From assembly GCA_018883245.1 (NCBI GenBank), contig VEQL01000020.1, positions 1 to 50,740 on the forward strand: 50,740 bases of DNA, written 5' to 3'. Positions 24,796 through 33,272 of the stretch are shown piece by piece. The position numbers were made by a program, and so were the translations under genes. The notes under the pieces were generated by a model. The model did not search any database, had not been told where the DNA came from, and saw nothing but the letters and a program-made list of their open reading frames with translations. Position 1 is the first letter of the stretch, and every line of letters begins with the position of its first letter. This stretch comes from Chthoniobacterales bacterium. Lineage in GTDB: Bacteria > Verrucomicrobiota > Verrucomicrobiia > Chthoniobacterales > JACTMZ01.

Positions 24796-25784
24796 AAATC
24801 CGCGCGCACCATTACACGCTGCAACCCGGACCAGATCGCTGGCGCGCTGCGCACTCGCCACGCAGCGGCGCCCTGATCGAAGTCACCTTCGAAGATGCGG
24901 CAGTTGGCTACGCCGATCTGCATCCGTGGACCGAATTCGGCCATGCGCCGCTCGAAGAACACTTGGCATCGCTTTCCAAAGGCCAACCGACGCATTTGGC
25001 CAACCTTGCCCTCCGCCATGCGCGCACCGATGCGGCCGCGCGATGCGCGGGTGTTTCCCTTTTCGAGGGTCTGCCCGAGGTCCGAAGCCACGCCCTCTTT
25101 ACGGAATGGGTGTCAGCCCCCCTCGACGTCTTCGAACAATGCGACGCGGATGGTTATGAGGTTGCCAAACTCAAGATCAGACGTGATCCGGCACGCGAAT
25201 CGGATGCACTGAATGCCCTCGCGGATATTCCCCTGCGTTGGCGCCTCGATGCGAACGGTGCATTCGGCACCGGCAGCAATAAAACGGAAGCCTGGCTCTC
25301 CAAACTCTCTCCTTCCATCCGCCAAAACATCGAATTCCTCGAAGATCCTTGCGCTTACAATCCGGATAAATGGTCTGAGCTTTCGATACATGCAAAGCTG
25401 CCTCTCGCCCTTGACTGGGAACTCCCGCCATTCTCCGCAGCCCCATGGCCCGGCGCGCAGATCCTCGTGATCAAACCCGCCTCACAGGATGCTTTTTCGC
25501 TCGCCCTCTCTGCTGCTCACGCCGGCATGGAAATCGTCGTGACCCACAGTATGGATCATCCGCTCGGGCAAAGCGTCGCGCTCTGGACCGCGATGCGCCT
25601 GCGCCAGAGACACGGCGATCTCGTTCGCAACGGCGGGCTCCAAGCCACCGGTCTTTACGCGGCCGACACCTTCAGCGAACAAATCAAAACACGCGGCCCG
25701 CAAACTATACCGCCGCCGGGAACAGGCTTCGGCTTCGATGACGAACTTGCAGCTCTTCGCTGGTCCGACCTCGCGCGCGAATAA
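24792..25784 (+). CDS. menC: o-Succinylbenzoate synthase (enolase superfamily)
   Basis: A 330-residue protein starting at GTG 24792 inside the menA stop. It dehydrates SHCHC to o-succinylbenzoate. The enolase-superfamily set is present: KLK (126-128) with the catalytic lysines, metal ligands Asp153 (LDANGAF), Glu184 (FLEDP) and Asp208 (ALDWE), and Lys228 in VIKPAS. Sequence drift is large, as usual for OSBS, so the function rests mainly on these residues and on the overlap with menA. A related muconate- or N-acylamino-acid-type activity cannot be fully excluded. Confidence 0.87.
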   Translation: MKIRAHHYTLQPGPDRWRAAHSPRSGALIEVTFEDAAVGYADLHPWTEFGHAPLEEHLASLSKGQPTHLANLALRHARTDAAARCAGVSLFEGLPEVRSHALFTEWVSAPLDVFEQCDADGYEVAKLKIRRDPARESDALNALADIPLRWRLDANGAFGTGSNKTEAWLSKLSPSIRQNIEFLEDPCAYNPDKWSELSIHAKLPLALDWELPPFSAAPWPGAQILVIKPASQDAFSLALSAAHAGMEIVVTHSMDHPLGQSVALWTAMRLRQRHGDLVRNGGLQATGLYAADTFSEQIKTRGPQTIPPPGTGFGFDDELAALRWSDLARE

Positions 25785-25868
25785 CAGCGCGCCACGCACC
25801 TTGTGTCCGTAAATCGCCGGGGATAAACAACGAACCGCTGCGGACAGATGCCGAGGTCACTTCACGCA

Positions 25869-28094
25869 TCAGAGCACCGCCATGGGATCGACGTCCACCA
25901 CCACATGCGTGTCCTTGGGCAACTTTATCGCCTTCAATGAGTCTTTGATCGCTTGGGTGAGCGCGCGGATTTGCTTTCCGCGCGCCACGACTTGGTAGCG
26001 ATACATCCCCCGGACCCGCGCAAGCGGCGCAGGTGCAGCGGGACTCACCATGACGGATGGCGGCACGGCTGCGGACAGCTTTTGCGCGAGCGTCCGTGAG
26101 GCGAACTCTGCTTTCTGTTCCGTGTCGGCCCGCGCGGTGATCAGCACGAGATGCGAGAACGGCGGATGCCCGAAATTTTTGCGCATCTCGAGTTCGTGCA
26201 CGGCAAATCCATCGAAATCGTGCGACTTGGCGAATTGCAGCGAAGGGTGCGACGGCGTGAAAGTCTGCACGATCACCTCGCCCTCGGCATCACCGCGACC
26301 GGCGCGGCCGGCCACTTGGACGAGGAGCTGAAAGGTGCGTTCCCCGGCGCGGAAGTCGGGCAAATGCAGGGCGGAATCGGCGCTGATGATCCCGACCAAG
26401 GTGACCCCCGGAAAGTGCAGGCCCTTGGCGATCATTTGCGTGCCGACCAGAATGTCGATCTTGCGCGCACGGAAGGAACCGAGCGTCTCGTGATACGCGT
26501 TCTTCCGCGTCATGGTGTCGGAATCCATCCGTGCGACTCTCGCCTGCGGAAACATCTTGCGCACGGCGGCCTCGACTTTTTCCGTGCCCACACCGCTGAA
26601 AGCGATCTGCGGGTCATGGCACTGCGGACACCGCCGCGGCGGCTTCTCGGCGTAGCCGCAAATGTGGCAACGCGCGCGGTCCTCGGCACGGTGCAACGCC
26701 AATGACACACTGCAGTGCGGACACTCGATCTTTTTGCCGCAGGCCTTGCAGGCGAGGACAGTGAAGAATCCGCGGCGGTTGAGAAAAAGAATCGTCTGCT
26801 CGTTTTTTGCGAGGCGCGCCTCGACGGCGGACGCAAGCTTCGGCGAGATGAACTGGTCGCTGCGTTCGCCGTCCTTGCTGCGCAGACGCATATCGACGAC
26901 CCGGAACACAGGCAGGACGCATCCGTCGTGACGGTGCGTCAGTTCGAGCAGTTCGTATTTGCCCTTGCGGCAATTTTCGAAGCTTTCAAGGGACGGCGTG
27001 GCCGATCCGAGCAGCACAGCGCACGGCTCCATGTTCCCGCGGACGACAGCCAAGTCGCGAGCATGGTATCGGGGACCTTCGTCCTGCTTGTAGGACGTGT
27101 CGTGCTCCTCGTCGACAACGATGAGACCGAGGTTTTCCAACGGGGCGAAAACCGCGCCGCGCGCACCGATGACGATGCGCGCCTTCCCGTCCCGCACGCG
27201 GTGCCATTCGTCGTGGCGCTCGCCTTCGCTGAGGTGGCTGTGCAGCACGGCGACTTCGATACCCTCGGGCGCAAAACGTGAACTGAAGCGTTCCACCGTC
27301 TGCGGCGTGAGCGAGATTTCCGGCACGAGCACAAGCGCGGTCTTTCCTGCGTCGAGCACCTCGGCGATGGCCCGGAGGTAAACCTCGGTCTTGCCGCTGC
27401 CCGTGATGCCTTTGAGGACGACCGGCTTGTGTTTTGCGGGATCGCAGAGGGCCGGACGCAGTCTTTCAAGTGCCTGCTCCTGCTCGGCGCTCAACTTCGG
27501 CGGTTTCGACGCGACGAAGTCGTGCGATGCGAGCGGAGCACGCCGCACTTCCTCGGACGTGATTGAGACCATGCCACGCCGCGCCAAGGCCCTTAGCGCG
27601 GCGTCGGAAGAACCTGTCTCGGCGGTCAGCTTCGCGACGGGCAAGGGTCCGGATGTTTGGAGATGATCGACGATTGCCGCCTGCCGCGGCGCCTTCACAC
27701 GAAGCGCGGCTATTTCCTCGGCACTCACCTTCCGCGCGAGTGCGGCGAAGTTGCGTTTGAGCGGCGCATGACCCGTCTTGCGGACGGCGCGGGGCAAAAT
27801 GCAACGCAAAGCGTCCTGCTCGTCACACGCGTAATAATCGGCCATCCACTTCGCCAGGCGCATCAGCACAGGCGTCATCTGCGGGCGCTCGTCCATCACC
27901 GAGGCGATGGGACGCACACCCTTGGCCGCAGTCGTGTCGGACACGGACATGACCGTTCCGATGACTTGGCGGTTGCGCAGCGGAACGCGCACCCTCGAAC
28001 CCGGCGCGATGCGCGCCTCCCAACCCGCCGGAATTTCATAATCCAGCTCCTTGCCCGTCGAGCGGTCGAGGATCACTTGGGCGAATCGGGGCAT
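25869..28094 (-). CDS. priA: Primosomal protein N', replication-restart helicase
   Basis: A 741-residue PriA, the helicase that reloads the replisome at collapsed forks. The N-terminal DNA-binding domain starts MPRFAQVILDRSTGKELDYEIP. Helicase motifs are GITGSGKTEVYL (Walker A), VDEEHDTSYKQ (DEEH) and GSATPSLES. The zinc-binding cysteines are in CKACGKKIECPHC and CHICGYAEKPPRRCPQC. The later motifs GTQMIAKGLHFPGVTLVG and QVAGRAGRGDAEGEVIVQT and the C-terminal domain are complete. It is the last gene of a minus-strand run that starts with uvrC, 46 bases after yjbQ. Confidence 0.97.
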   Translation of the reverse strand: MPRFAQVILDRSTGKELDYEIPAGWEARIAPGSRVRVPLRNRQVIGTVMSVSDTTAAKGVRPIASVMDERPQMTPVLMRLAKWMADYYACDEQDALRCILPRAVRKTGHAPLKRNFAALARKVSAEEIAALRVKAPRQAAIVDHLQTSGPLPVAKLTAETGSSDAALRALARRGMVSITSEEVRRAPLASHDFVASKPPKLSAEQEQALERLRPALCDPAKHKPVVLKGITGSGKTEVYLRAIAEVLDAGKTALVLVPEISLTPQTVERFSSRFAPEGIEVAVLHSHLSEGERHDEWHRVRDGKARIVIGARGAVFAPLENLGLIVVDEEHDTSYKQDEGPRYHARDLAVVRGNMEPCAVLLGSATPSLESFENCRKGKYELLELTHRHDGCVLPVFRVVDMRLRSKDGERSDQFISPKLASAVEARLAKNEQTILFLNRRGFFTVLACKACGKKIECPHCSVSLALHRAEDRARCHICGYAEKPPRRCPQCHDPQIAFSGVGTEKVEAAVRKMFPQARVARMDSDTMTRKNAYHETLGSFRARKIDILVGTQMIAKGLHFPGVTLVGIISADSALHLPDFRAGERTFQLLVQVAGRAGRGDAEGEVIVQTFTPSHPSLQFAKSHDFDGFAVHELEMRKNFGHPPFSHLVLITARADTEQKAEFASRTLAQKLSAAVPPSVMVSPAAPAPLARVRGMYRYQVVARGKQIRALTQAIKDSLKAIKLPKDTHVVVDVDPMAVL

Positions 28095-28140
28095 TGCGCA
28101 ATGCTAACCGGTCCGTCGGCCGCCTCAAGAAGCGCCGCGC

Positions 28141-28560
28141 TCAAACCCCGACCACGGCCACGGTGATTTCCCGCCGGTGGGGTGCGTGGCGGTGTTCAAG
28201 GAGGAAAATGCCCTGCCAGGTCCCGAGGACCATCCGGCCGCCCGCTACGGGTATTGTTTCGCTTGTGCGGGTCAGGGCCATGCGGAGATGACTGGCTGTG
28301 TCGTCGGGGCCTTCCATGGTGTGCACATGCCACGCTTCACCATCGGGCGCGATGCGGTCGAGAAACTCGTGCAAATCCTCGCGCGCGGAAGGGTCGGCGT
28401 TTTCGAAAATGACGAGACTGGCGCTGGTGTGGCGCACGAAGACAGTCACAATTCCCTCGCGCATTCCCGAGGAATTCAAAATGCGCGACACTTCATCCGT
28501 GATCTCGTAGCTGCCGCGGCCGCGCGTGCGGACTTCAAAGTTTGCGGTTTTGGCAATCAT
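28141..28560 (-). CDS. yjbQ: YjbQ/UPF0047-family protein
   Basis: A 139-residue protein from ATG 28560. It has the family signature SASLVIFENADPSAREDLHEFLDRIAP, then HLRMALTRTSETIPVAGGRMVLGTWQGIFLLEHRHAPHRREITV. Members are trimeric and have been described as having secondary thiamine-phosphate synthase activity; the physiological role is uncertain. It lies 26 bases after the serine hydrolase gene and 46 before priA on the same strand. Confidence 0.9.
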   Translation of the reverse strand: MIAKTANFEVRTRGRGSYEITDEVSRILNSSGMREGIVTVFVRHTSASLVIFENADPSAREDLHEFLDRIAPDGEAWHVHTMEGPDDTASHLRMALTRTSETIPVAGGRMVLGTWQGIFLLEHRHAPHRREITVAVVGV

Positions 28561-28586
28561 GCAAAAGAGCTTTCCGCATTCATCCG

Positions 28587-29735
28587 TCAACCCCCGACCC
28601 CGTAAAGCGCTTTTACCAGACGCGCGGGCCGCGACTCGCGCAGCACGCCGTTTTCCATGCGGTTCATCACGTAAGCGAAGCCTATCCGGTTTTCGGGATC
28701 GGCGAAGGCCAGGCTCCCGCCGGCACCGGGATGTCCGAACGCGTTGATCGAAGCCCCCAAAGTAAACCGCAGCTTCGCGCCGGATGCATCGACCGGGTCC
28801 ATCATGAAGCCTGCGGAGAATGCGGTCGGCTGGCACAGAACAAGATCCGGTCCATTACTCAAGCGCGTCGTCAGCGCTTCGCGCCAAGGACCATGGAAAA
28901 ACTTTCCGCATGCGAGGCTGTCGTAGAATTTCGCCAGGGCACAGGCGCTGCCGATCCCGCCAAACGAGGGATTTTCCACACGCCAAACCTCCGAGCGGTT
29001 GGTCGCGGCCGCCCCCGCCACCCCCGCCGGCTGTGCGAACGCTCGCGCGGTGAGTGAGGAGGGATCGGCCAGCGCATGTTCGAAAGGTCCGGGCTCTTTC
29101 AAATCCTTGAGACGTGCGGCCTGCAAACGCGCCATGCGCCCGTGGTATTCGTCAGGAAGACCGATCCAGAAATCCAAACCGAGCGGATCGGCGAAGTTCT
29201 CCCGCCAATACCGACCGAGGGACTTTTGCGCAAGGCGGCGAACGATGGCATCGAGCCAAAAACCCGATGTGCGCGGCGCGTAACCATGGGCTGTGTCCGG
29301 CGGCCAGTTTGGATGTTGCGCAGCCAGCGCGGCAGCAACGGCTTCAAGATCGGAAACATGGAGTCCCTCGCGTTCGAGCACCGCCATGCCGGCGCGGTGG
29401 GCGAGCAACTGCGCCAGAGTGATTTGTTCTTTTCCCGCGGCCCCGAACTCCGGCCACACCTCGGCCACGGGCGTCTCGAGACCGATGCCCGCCGTCTGCA
29501 GCGCATGCAGCACGCAGGCGGCAGCCGGGCCTTTCGTGGCCGACCAAACAAGCACGAGCGTTTTTCCATCCCACCGTTCCGCATGCCCCGCATCGCGCCA
29601 GCCGTCGTGCAACCGCAGCACCTCGTCACCGTCCTGCCAAACACAAACCTCGGCCCCCAACTCCTCGCCACGCACGAAGTTTTCCTCGAACGCCGCACGC
29701 ACACGCGAGAGCGCCTGTTCATCAAGAGGCCGCAT
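28587..29735 (-). CDS. Serine hydrolase of the beta-lactamase/EstB type
   Basis: A 382-residue protein of the class C beta-lactamase-like esterase family. The nucleophile motif is SATK (SxxK) in LVWSATKGPAAACVLHAL. The second-motif Tyr is in HGYAPRTSGFWLDAIVRR, and the third motif is FGHPGAGGSLAFADPE, HxG in place of KTG. That combination is usual for EstB-type esterases and D-aminopeptidases rather than true beta-lactamases. There is no signal peptide, so it should be cytoplasmic. Its ATG shares one base with the stop of the TPR gene (TGATG), indicating coupling. Confidence 0.88.
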   Translation of the reverse strand: MRPLDEQALSRVRAAFEENFVRGEELGAEVCVWQDGDEVLRLHDGWRDAGHAERWDGKTLVLVWSATKGPAAACVLHALQTAGIGLETPVAEVWPEFGAAGKEQITLAQLLAHRAGMAVLEREGLHVSDLEAVAAALAAQHPNWPPDTAHGYAPRTSGFWLDAIVRRLAQKSLGRYWRENFADPLGLDFWIGLPDEYHGRMARLQAARLKDLKEPGPFEHALADPSSLTARAFAQPAGVAGAAATNRSEVWRVENPSFGGIGSACALAKFYDSLACGKFFHGPWREALTTRLSNGPDLVLCQPTAFSAGFMMDPVDASGAKLRFTLGASINAFGHPGAGGSLAFADPENRIGFAYVMNRMENGVLRESRPARLVKALYGVGG

Positions 29736-30220
29736 CAGAATCTTCCGCTCAAACCGGAAAGGTCGGGATCATGGCGCGCGACCTCGCGAAATTTCCCGTC
29801 CATGCCGAAGCTGGTGCGGAGACATTTCTTCGCTTCGTCCGGATCGCCCAGCACCGCGTGGTAGCAGCCGAGGTTGTAGAAATAGACCGGTTCCCGCTGC
29901 AGCGACTCGGGGCCCCGGTTCAAAAGTGCCACGGCCTCGGCCGTGCGACCGAGTTCATGCAGGCAAAAAGCGCCGTGGATGTAAGCAAGCGGGAATCCCG
30001 GGCGCGCAGCCCGCAGCTCCTCGCAAGCCGCCAAAGCCTGCTGCCAGCGCTGCGAGCGCATGAGAATGTAGACGCGCAGCTGCACGGCGTCTTCGCTGCC
30101 GCGCTCCCCGGAGGGAACACGCTCGAGTTCCGCCAGCGCTTCGTCGGGCATGCCCAACTCCATGTAGCCTTGGGCCGCGTTGATGTGGTGTTGCAGCACG
30201 AGGCGGTTAGCTAAGTTCAA
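29735..30220 (-). CDS. TPR-repeat protein
   Basis: A 161-residue all-helical protein built of about four tetratricopeptide-like repeats (HINAAQGYMELGMPDEALAELERV; YILMRSQRWQQALAACEELRAARPG; YIHGAFCLHELGRTAEAVALLNRG; YFYNLGCYHAVLGDPDEAKKCLR). TPR units mediate protein contacts; the partner is not evident. It appears to start at TTG 30220, overlapping the uvrC stop by four bases, and shares one base with the serine hydrolase start. There is no signal peptide. Confidence 0.82.
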   Translation of the reverse strand: MNLANRLVLQHHINAAQGYMELGMPDEALAELERVPSGERGSEDAVQLRVYILMRSQRWQQALAACEELRAARPGFPLAYIHGAFCLHELGRTAEAVALLNRGPESLQREPVYFYNLGCYHAVLGDPDEAKKCLRTSFGMDGKFREVARHDPDLSGLSGRF

Positions 30221-31806
30221 ACACGGCGCGTGTGCAAATGTTTCGCCCGGTCGCGCCCCAAAGCCCCCTTGATTTCCCCGGCCAGCCTCGGCCCCATGCC
30301 GGGCACCGCCGCGATCTCTTCCAGAGGGGCGCGGCGCAGACGCTCCACCGATCCGAACGCGCGGAGCAATGCCTTCTTGCGCGATGCATTGATTCCCTCG
30401 ATATCGTCGAGCCGGCTCTCCGAAATCCGCCGCTTCATAAGCAGCCGGTGATAGGAATTGGCCACGCGGTGCGCCTCGTCGCGGATGCGTTGCAACATTT
30501 GCAGGGCACCATTGTCGTGGGGCAGGCGCAACGGCTGCGGATCGTGCGGGAAATAAATTTCCTCGCGCTCCTTGGCCAGGCCGATCACGGGTTGTCCGCG
30601 AAGGCCTAGGCGCGCAAGTTCGGCGCAGGCGCTGGAGAGTTGGCCCCGGCCGCCATCGACAATGATCAGGTCGGGCAAACGCATGGAATCGGGAAGGCGA
30701 AGACGCGCCACCGCCTCGCCCGGTTCCTCCTGCGAAAACTCGGCCTCATCGGACCCGACTTCGCGCGCCTGCGCCAGCAACCACGAATACCTCCGCCGGA
30801 CAACCTCCGCCATGCTGGCGAAGTCGTCCTGACCTTTGACCGTCCTGATCCGGTAGCGGCGGTAATTCGTGCGGTCCGGCACGCCGTCTTTGAAACGCAC
30901 CATCGAGGCCACGATGTGGGTCGCCGTGATGTTCGAAATGTCGAAGCATTCCATGACGGCGGGCGGGCGCCCCAGGCCGAGCGCCTCTCCGAGCGCCGCC
31001 AAATCCCCCTTTGGATCCTGGGTCGAAGGGAGGGAGTCTCCCCGCAGAAAACGACGGGAACGGGCCGCGGTGCGACGCAACGCGGTGATGAGATCGCGCA
31101 GCGCGGCGGCTTTTTCGAAATCATGTTTGGCCGCGGCGGCCCGCATTTCCTCCTCAAGCTCACCGGGGATTTCCTTGCTTCGCCCCTCGAGAAACGCGCA
31201 GGCCTCCAGCACGCGCGCGCGGTAGTCCGCCTCGCTGATTTTGCCGATACATGGCGCCGAGCAGTTTTTGATGATGTCGTCGTGGCAATGCCGGTAATCC
31301 TTTTCGCCGGGCACGCGCGGACGGCAGGAGCGCAGTCCGAATTTGCGCTGCAATATGGCCAGGGTCGCGCGCAGCGCACCGGAGTGCGCGTAGGGTCCGT
31401 AGTAGCGGGCACCGTCGTTTTTTTTGAGCCGCACAAGCGTGAAACGCGGAAACGGGTCGTCGAGATTGACTTTGAGCTGGAGGAAATTTTTGTCGTCGCG
31501 GAACGACACGTTGTATTTCGGGCGGTATTCTTTGATCAGCCTTCCTTCGAGCAAAACGGCTTCCGCGTCCGAACGAACGACATGCAGGCTGAAGTCCCAG
31601 ACTGAATCCAACAGGGCGCGCGTTTTCAGGTCGGCCAGGCGCGAACGCGCCGGAGTGAAATATTGGGCCAGGCGCTTGCGCAGGTCGCGGGCCTTGCCCA
31701 CGTAGATAACGCGGCCAAGCCTGTCCCGCATGAGGTAAACACCAGGTTTGTGCGGCACCTCGTGCAGGCGTGCGCGCAAATCGGGTCTCTCCTTGGCAGG
31801 CGGCAT
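30217..31806 (-). CDS. uvrC: Excinuclease ABC subunit C
   Basis: Makes the two incisions in nucleotide excision repair after UvrA/UvrB damage recognition. From ATG 31806 it has 529 residues, somewhat shorter than the usual 600. Domains in order are GIY-YIG nuclease (KPGVYLMRDRLGRVIYVGKARDLRKRL), a cysteine group (CRPRVPGEKDYRHCHDDIIKNCSAPC), a UVR motif (EMRAAAAKHDFEKAAALRDLI) and the RNase H-like 5' nuclease (MECFDISNITATH, LIIVDGGRGQLSSA). A helix-hairpin-helix pair (ISESRLDDIEGINASRKKALLRAFG and EEIAAVPGMGPRLAGEIKGAL) ends the protein. Two earlier in-frame ATGs (31830, 31845) are possible. It heads a five-gene run ending in priA. Confidence 0.95.
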   Translation of the reverse strand: MPPAKERPDLRARLHEVPHKPGVYLMRDRLGRVIYVGKARDLRKRLAQYFTPARSRLADLKTRALLDSVWDFSLHVVRSDAEAVLLEGRLIKEYRPKYNVSFRDDKNFLQLKVNLDDPFPRFTLVRLKKNDGARYYGPYAHSGALRATLAILQRKFGLRSCRPRVPGEKDYRHCHDDIIKNCSAPCIGKISEADYRARVLEACAFLEGRSKEIPGELEEEMRAAAAKHDFEKAAALRDLITALRRTAARSRRFLRGDSLPSTQDPKGDLAALGEALGLGRPPAVMECFDISNITATHIVASMVRFKDGVPDRTNYRRYRIRTVKGQDDFASMAEVVRRRYSWLLAQAREVGSDEAEFSQEEPGEAVARLRLPDSMRLPDLIIVDGGRGQLSSACAELARLGLRGQPVIGLAKEREEIYFPHDPQPLRLPHDNGALQMLQRIRDEAHRVANSYHRLLMKRRISESRLDDIEGINASRKKALLRAFGSVERLRRAPLEEIAAVPGMGPRLAGEIKGALGRDRAKHLHTRRV

Positions 31807-31867
31807 GGTGAATCCGAATATAGCCTTCATCGGGGGCTCCGCCATCCTTGCATCGCGGGCGACATCC

Positions 31868-31873
31868 TATAAT
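31868..31873 (+). promoter_or_regulatory. Consensus -10 box before the exbB-like gene
   Basis: An exact TATAAT lies 12 bases before the ATG at 31886. The best -35 candidate (TTGCAT, 31848-31853) is only 14 bases upstream and is poor. If used, the transcript would be nearly leaderless. Confidence 0.45.
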
Positions 31874-31885
31874 TTGGACGGTCAG

Positions 31886-32605
31886 ATGAGACCCTTCGTC
31901 CTGCTGGCCGCCGCGCCCTCCGTCGCATTTGCCCAAGCCGCGCCGTCTCCGGTGCCGCAGCCCGAGTCGAGCCTGTGGCAGGTGATCGTGTCGGGCGGTC
32001 CGGTCATGATCCCGCTCGGAATCCTGTCCGTCATCGGCGTAACGCTTGTCATCGTTTATCTATTCACGCTGCGGCGCGGTGCGATCGTGACCAAGCGCTA
32101 CATGACGACGGCCGATGCGCTCTTGCGCAAGCGTGACTACCTCGGGCTGCTGGCCATCTCCAACCGGCATCGTGAAGCCGTGGCGGGAGTGATGCAAAAA
32201 ACATTGGATTTCGTGACCCAGCACCCCGACGCGACATTCGCCGAAGCACGCGAAATCGCCGAGACCGAGGGCACCCGGCAGGCGGCCGCGCTCAACCAGC
32301 GCATCGCATACTTGGCCGACATCGGGACCATCGCGCCGATGCTCGGATTGTTCGGCACGGTGCTGGGCATGATCAAATCTTTCAGCGTGGTAGCCAGCGA
32401 CATCGTCGCCTCGCGTCCCATCATGCTGGCGGAAGGGGTTTCCGAGGCACTCGTCACCACGGCGGCCGGACTTCTCATCGGCATCCCCGCCATGGCGGCT
32501 TACGCCTTCTTCCGCGGACGCGTGCAGGCCCTCATTGCCGAGTTGGAGGCTGCATCGACGCGCCTTGTCGCCCTGCTTGCCGTGGCCTTCTCGCGGGGGC
32601 ACTAG
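31886..32605 (+). CDS. MotA/TolQ/ExbB-type proton channel protein
   Basis: A 239-residue membrane protein of the ExbB/TolQ family. A cleavable-looking N-terminus (VLLAAAPSVAFAQA) and a Pro-rich segment precede three membrane helices: about 37-58 (VMIPLGILSVIGVTLVIVYLF), the LADIGTIAPMLGLFGTVLGMIKSF signature near 145-170 and VTTAAGLLIGIPAMAAYAF near 190-208. The family uses the proton gradient with ExbD/TolR to energise outer-membrane transport or envelope constriction. No exbD/tolR-like gene follows; a foldback element begins exactly at the stop codon instead. The intended partner must be encoded elsewhere, or was separated. Confidence 0.92.
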   Translation: MRPFVLLAAAPSVAFAQAAPSPVPQPESSLWQVIVSGGPVMIPLGILSVIGVTLVIVYLFTLRRGAIVTKRYMTTADALLRKRDYLGLLAISNRHREAVAGVMQKTLDFVTQHPDATFAEAREIAETEGTRQAAALNQRIAYLADIGTIAPMLGLFGTVLGMIKSFSVVASDIVASRPIMLAEGVSEALVTTAAGLLIGIPAMAAYAFFRGRVQALIAELEAASTRLVALLAVAFSRGH

Positions 32606-32881
32606 AACCTATCCCAAAACCTCGCGGGGTGGCGCAGGGTCATAGCGGAGCGGATAGCAAGGCGCGAGCAAGGGAGCGATGCCTCTGCGCATCGTGACTG
32701 GCGAAGCAACGCCGCCAGACGCCCCGCCATGGCCCTGCCCGAGAGGGTTGCGGCGCTTTTCTTCCGTGGCTGCGTCGCGGCGCCCGGGACTGTATCGCAG
32801 AGGATACAGCCACATCGCTTGCTCCTTGCCACAAACGAAAATTATCCGCAACGCCACCGCGCCAGGTTTTAGGATAGGTTC
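32605..32881. mobile_element. MITE-like foldback element with inverted ends
   Basis: This fills most of the only gene-free gap over 300 bases. Its ends are 18-bp inverted repeats (32605-32622 and 32864-32881) differing at one position. Similarity between the two arms continues further inward in imperfect form (ggtggcg, gcaagg, gagcaa, gcgatg). Two local hairpins sit inside: stem 32677-32682/32689-32694 with loop CTCTGC, and stem 32790-32796/32803-32809 with loop GCAGAG. The loops are perfect reverse complements. Flanking CTAG and CTGG could be a degraded 4-bp target duplication. It has no credible coding frame. The left end includes the last base of the exbB stop codon. A transposase acting in trans is inferred. 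Confidence 0.72.
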
Positions 32882-32930
32882 TGGAACCGTTTTTGCTGGA
32901 TTCCGCGGCGGCACAGGATAAGAGAGATCC

Positions 32931-33272
32931 GTGCGTCTGTCCCCTCTTCTGCCCCTCGCTTGCCTGGCAATCGCGGCGTGTGCCACGCCGGAAAACCGCC
33001 GGGAGCAATACGGTCCATTCTATTCCTACAAGCCGATGCCCTACAACGCGCCCGTGGCCGGCGAACCTTACAAGTCCCCCAACGAAACCACGGTCTGGTA
33101 TGGGCCCGACGAGAGGCGCATGATTTTGGGGACTTGGGGCCAGGGCGGCCACCGTCCGTATTTGGACTACCCTTGCACGCCGTGGAGCGTCGATGAGCGG
33201 ATCATCAGCCGCTTCAACACCAAGGGCCTGCGCGCACAGAAAATCGCCGACCGCGAACTTGCGCAGCGTTAG
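32931..33272 (+). CDS. Small lipoprotein of unknown function
   Basis: A 113-residue protein starting at GTG 32931, preceded by a purine-rich stretch. Residues 1-17 are a lipoprotein signal with lipobox AIAAC. The mature protein is short, rich in Tyr and Pro (YGPFYSYKPMPYNAPVAGEPYKSP) and ends with a basic helix ([18 protein letters not shown]). I do not recognise the family. Its end overlaps the convergent rdgB by four bases. It should sit in the outer membrane or the periplasmic face of the envelope. Confidence 0.7.
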   Translation: MRLSPLLPLACLAIAACATPENRREQYGPFYSYKPMPYNAPVAGEPYKSPNETTVWYGPDERRMILGTWGQGGHRPYLDYPCTPWSVDERIISRFNTKGLRAQKIADRELAQR

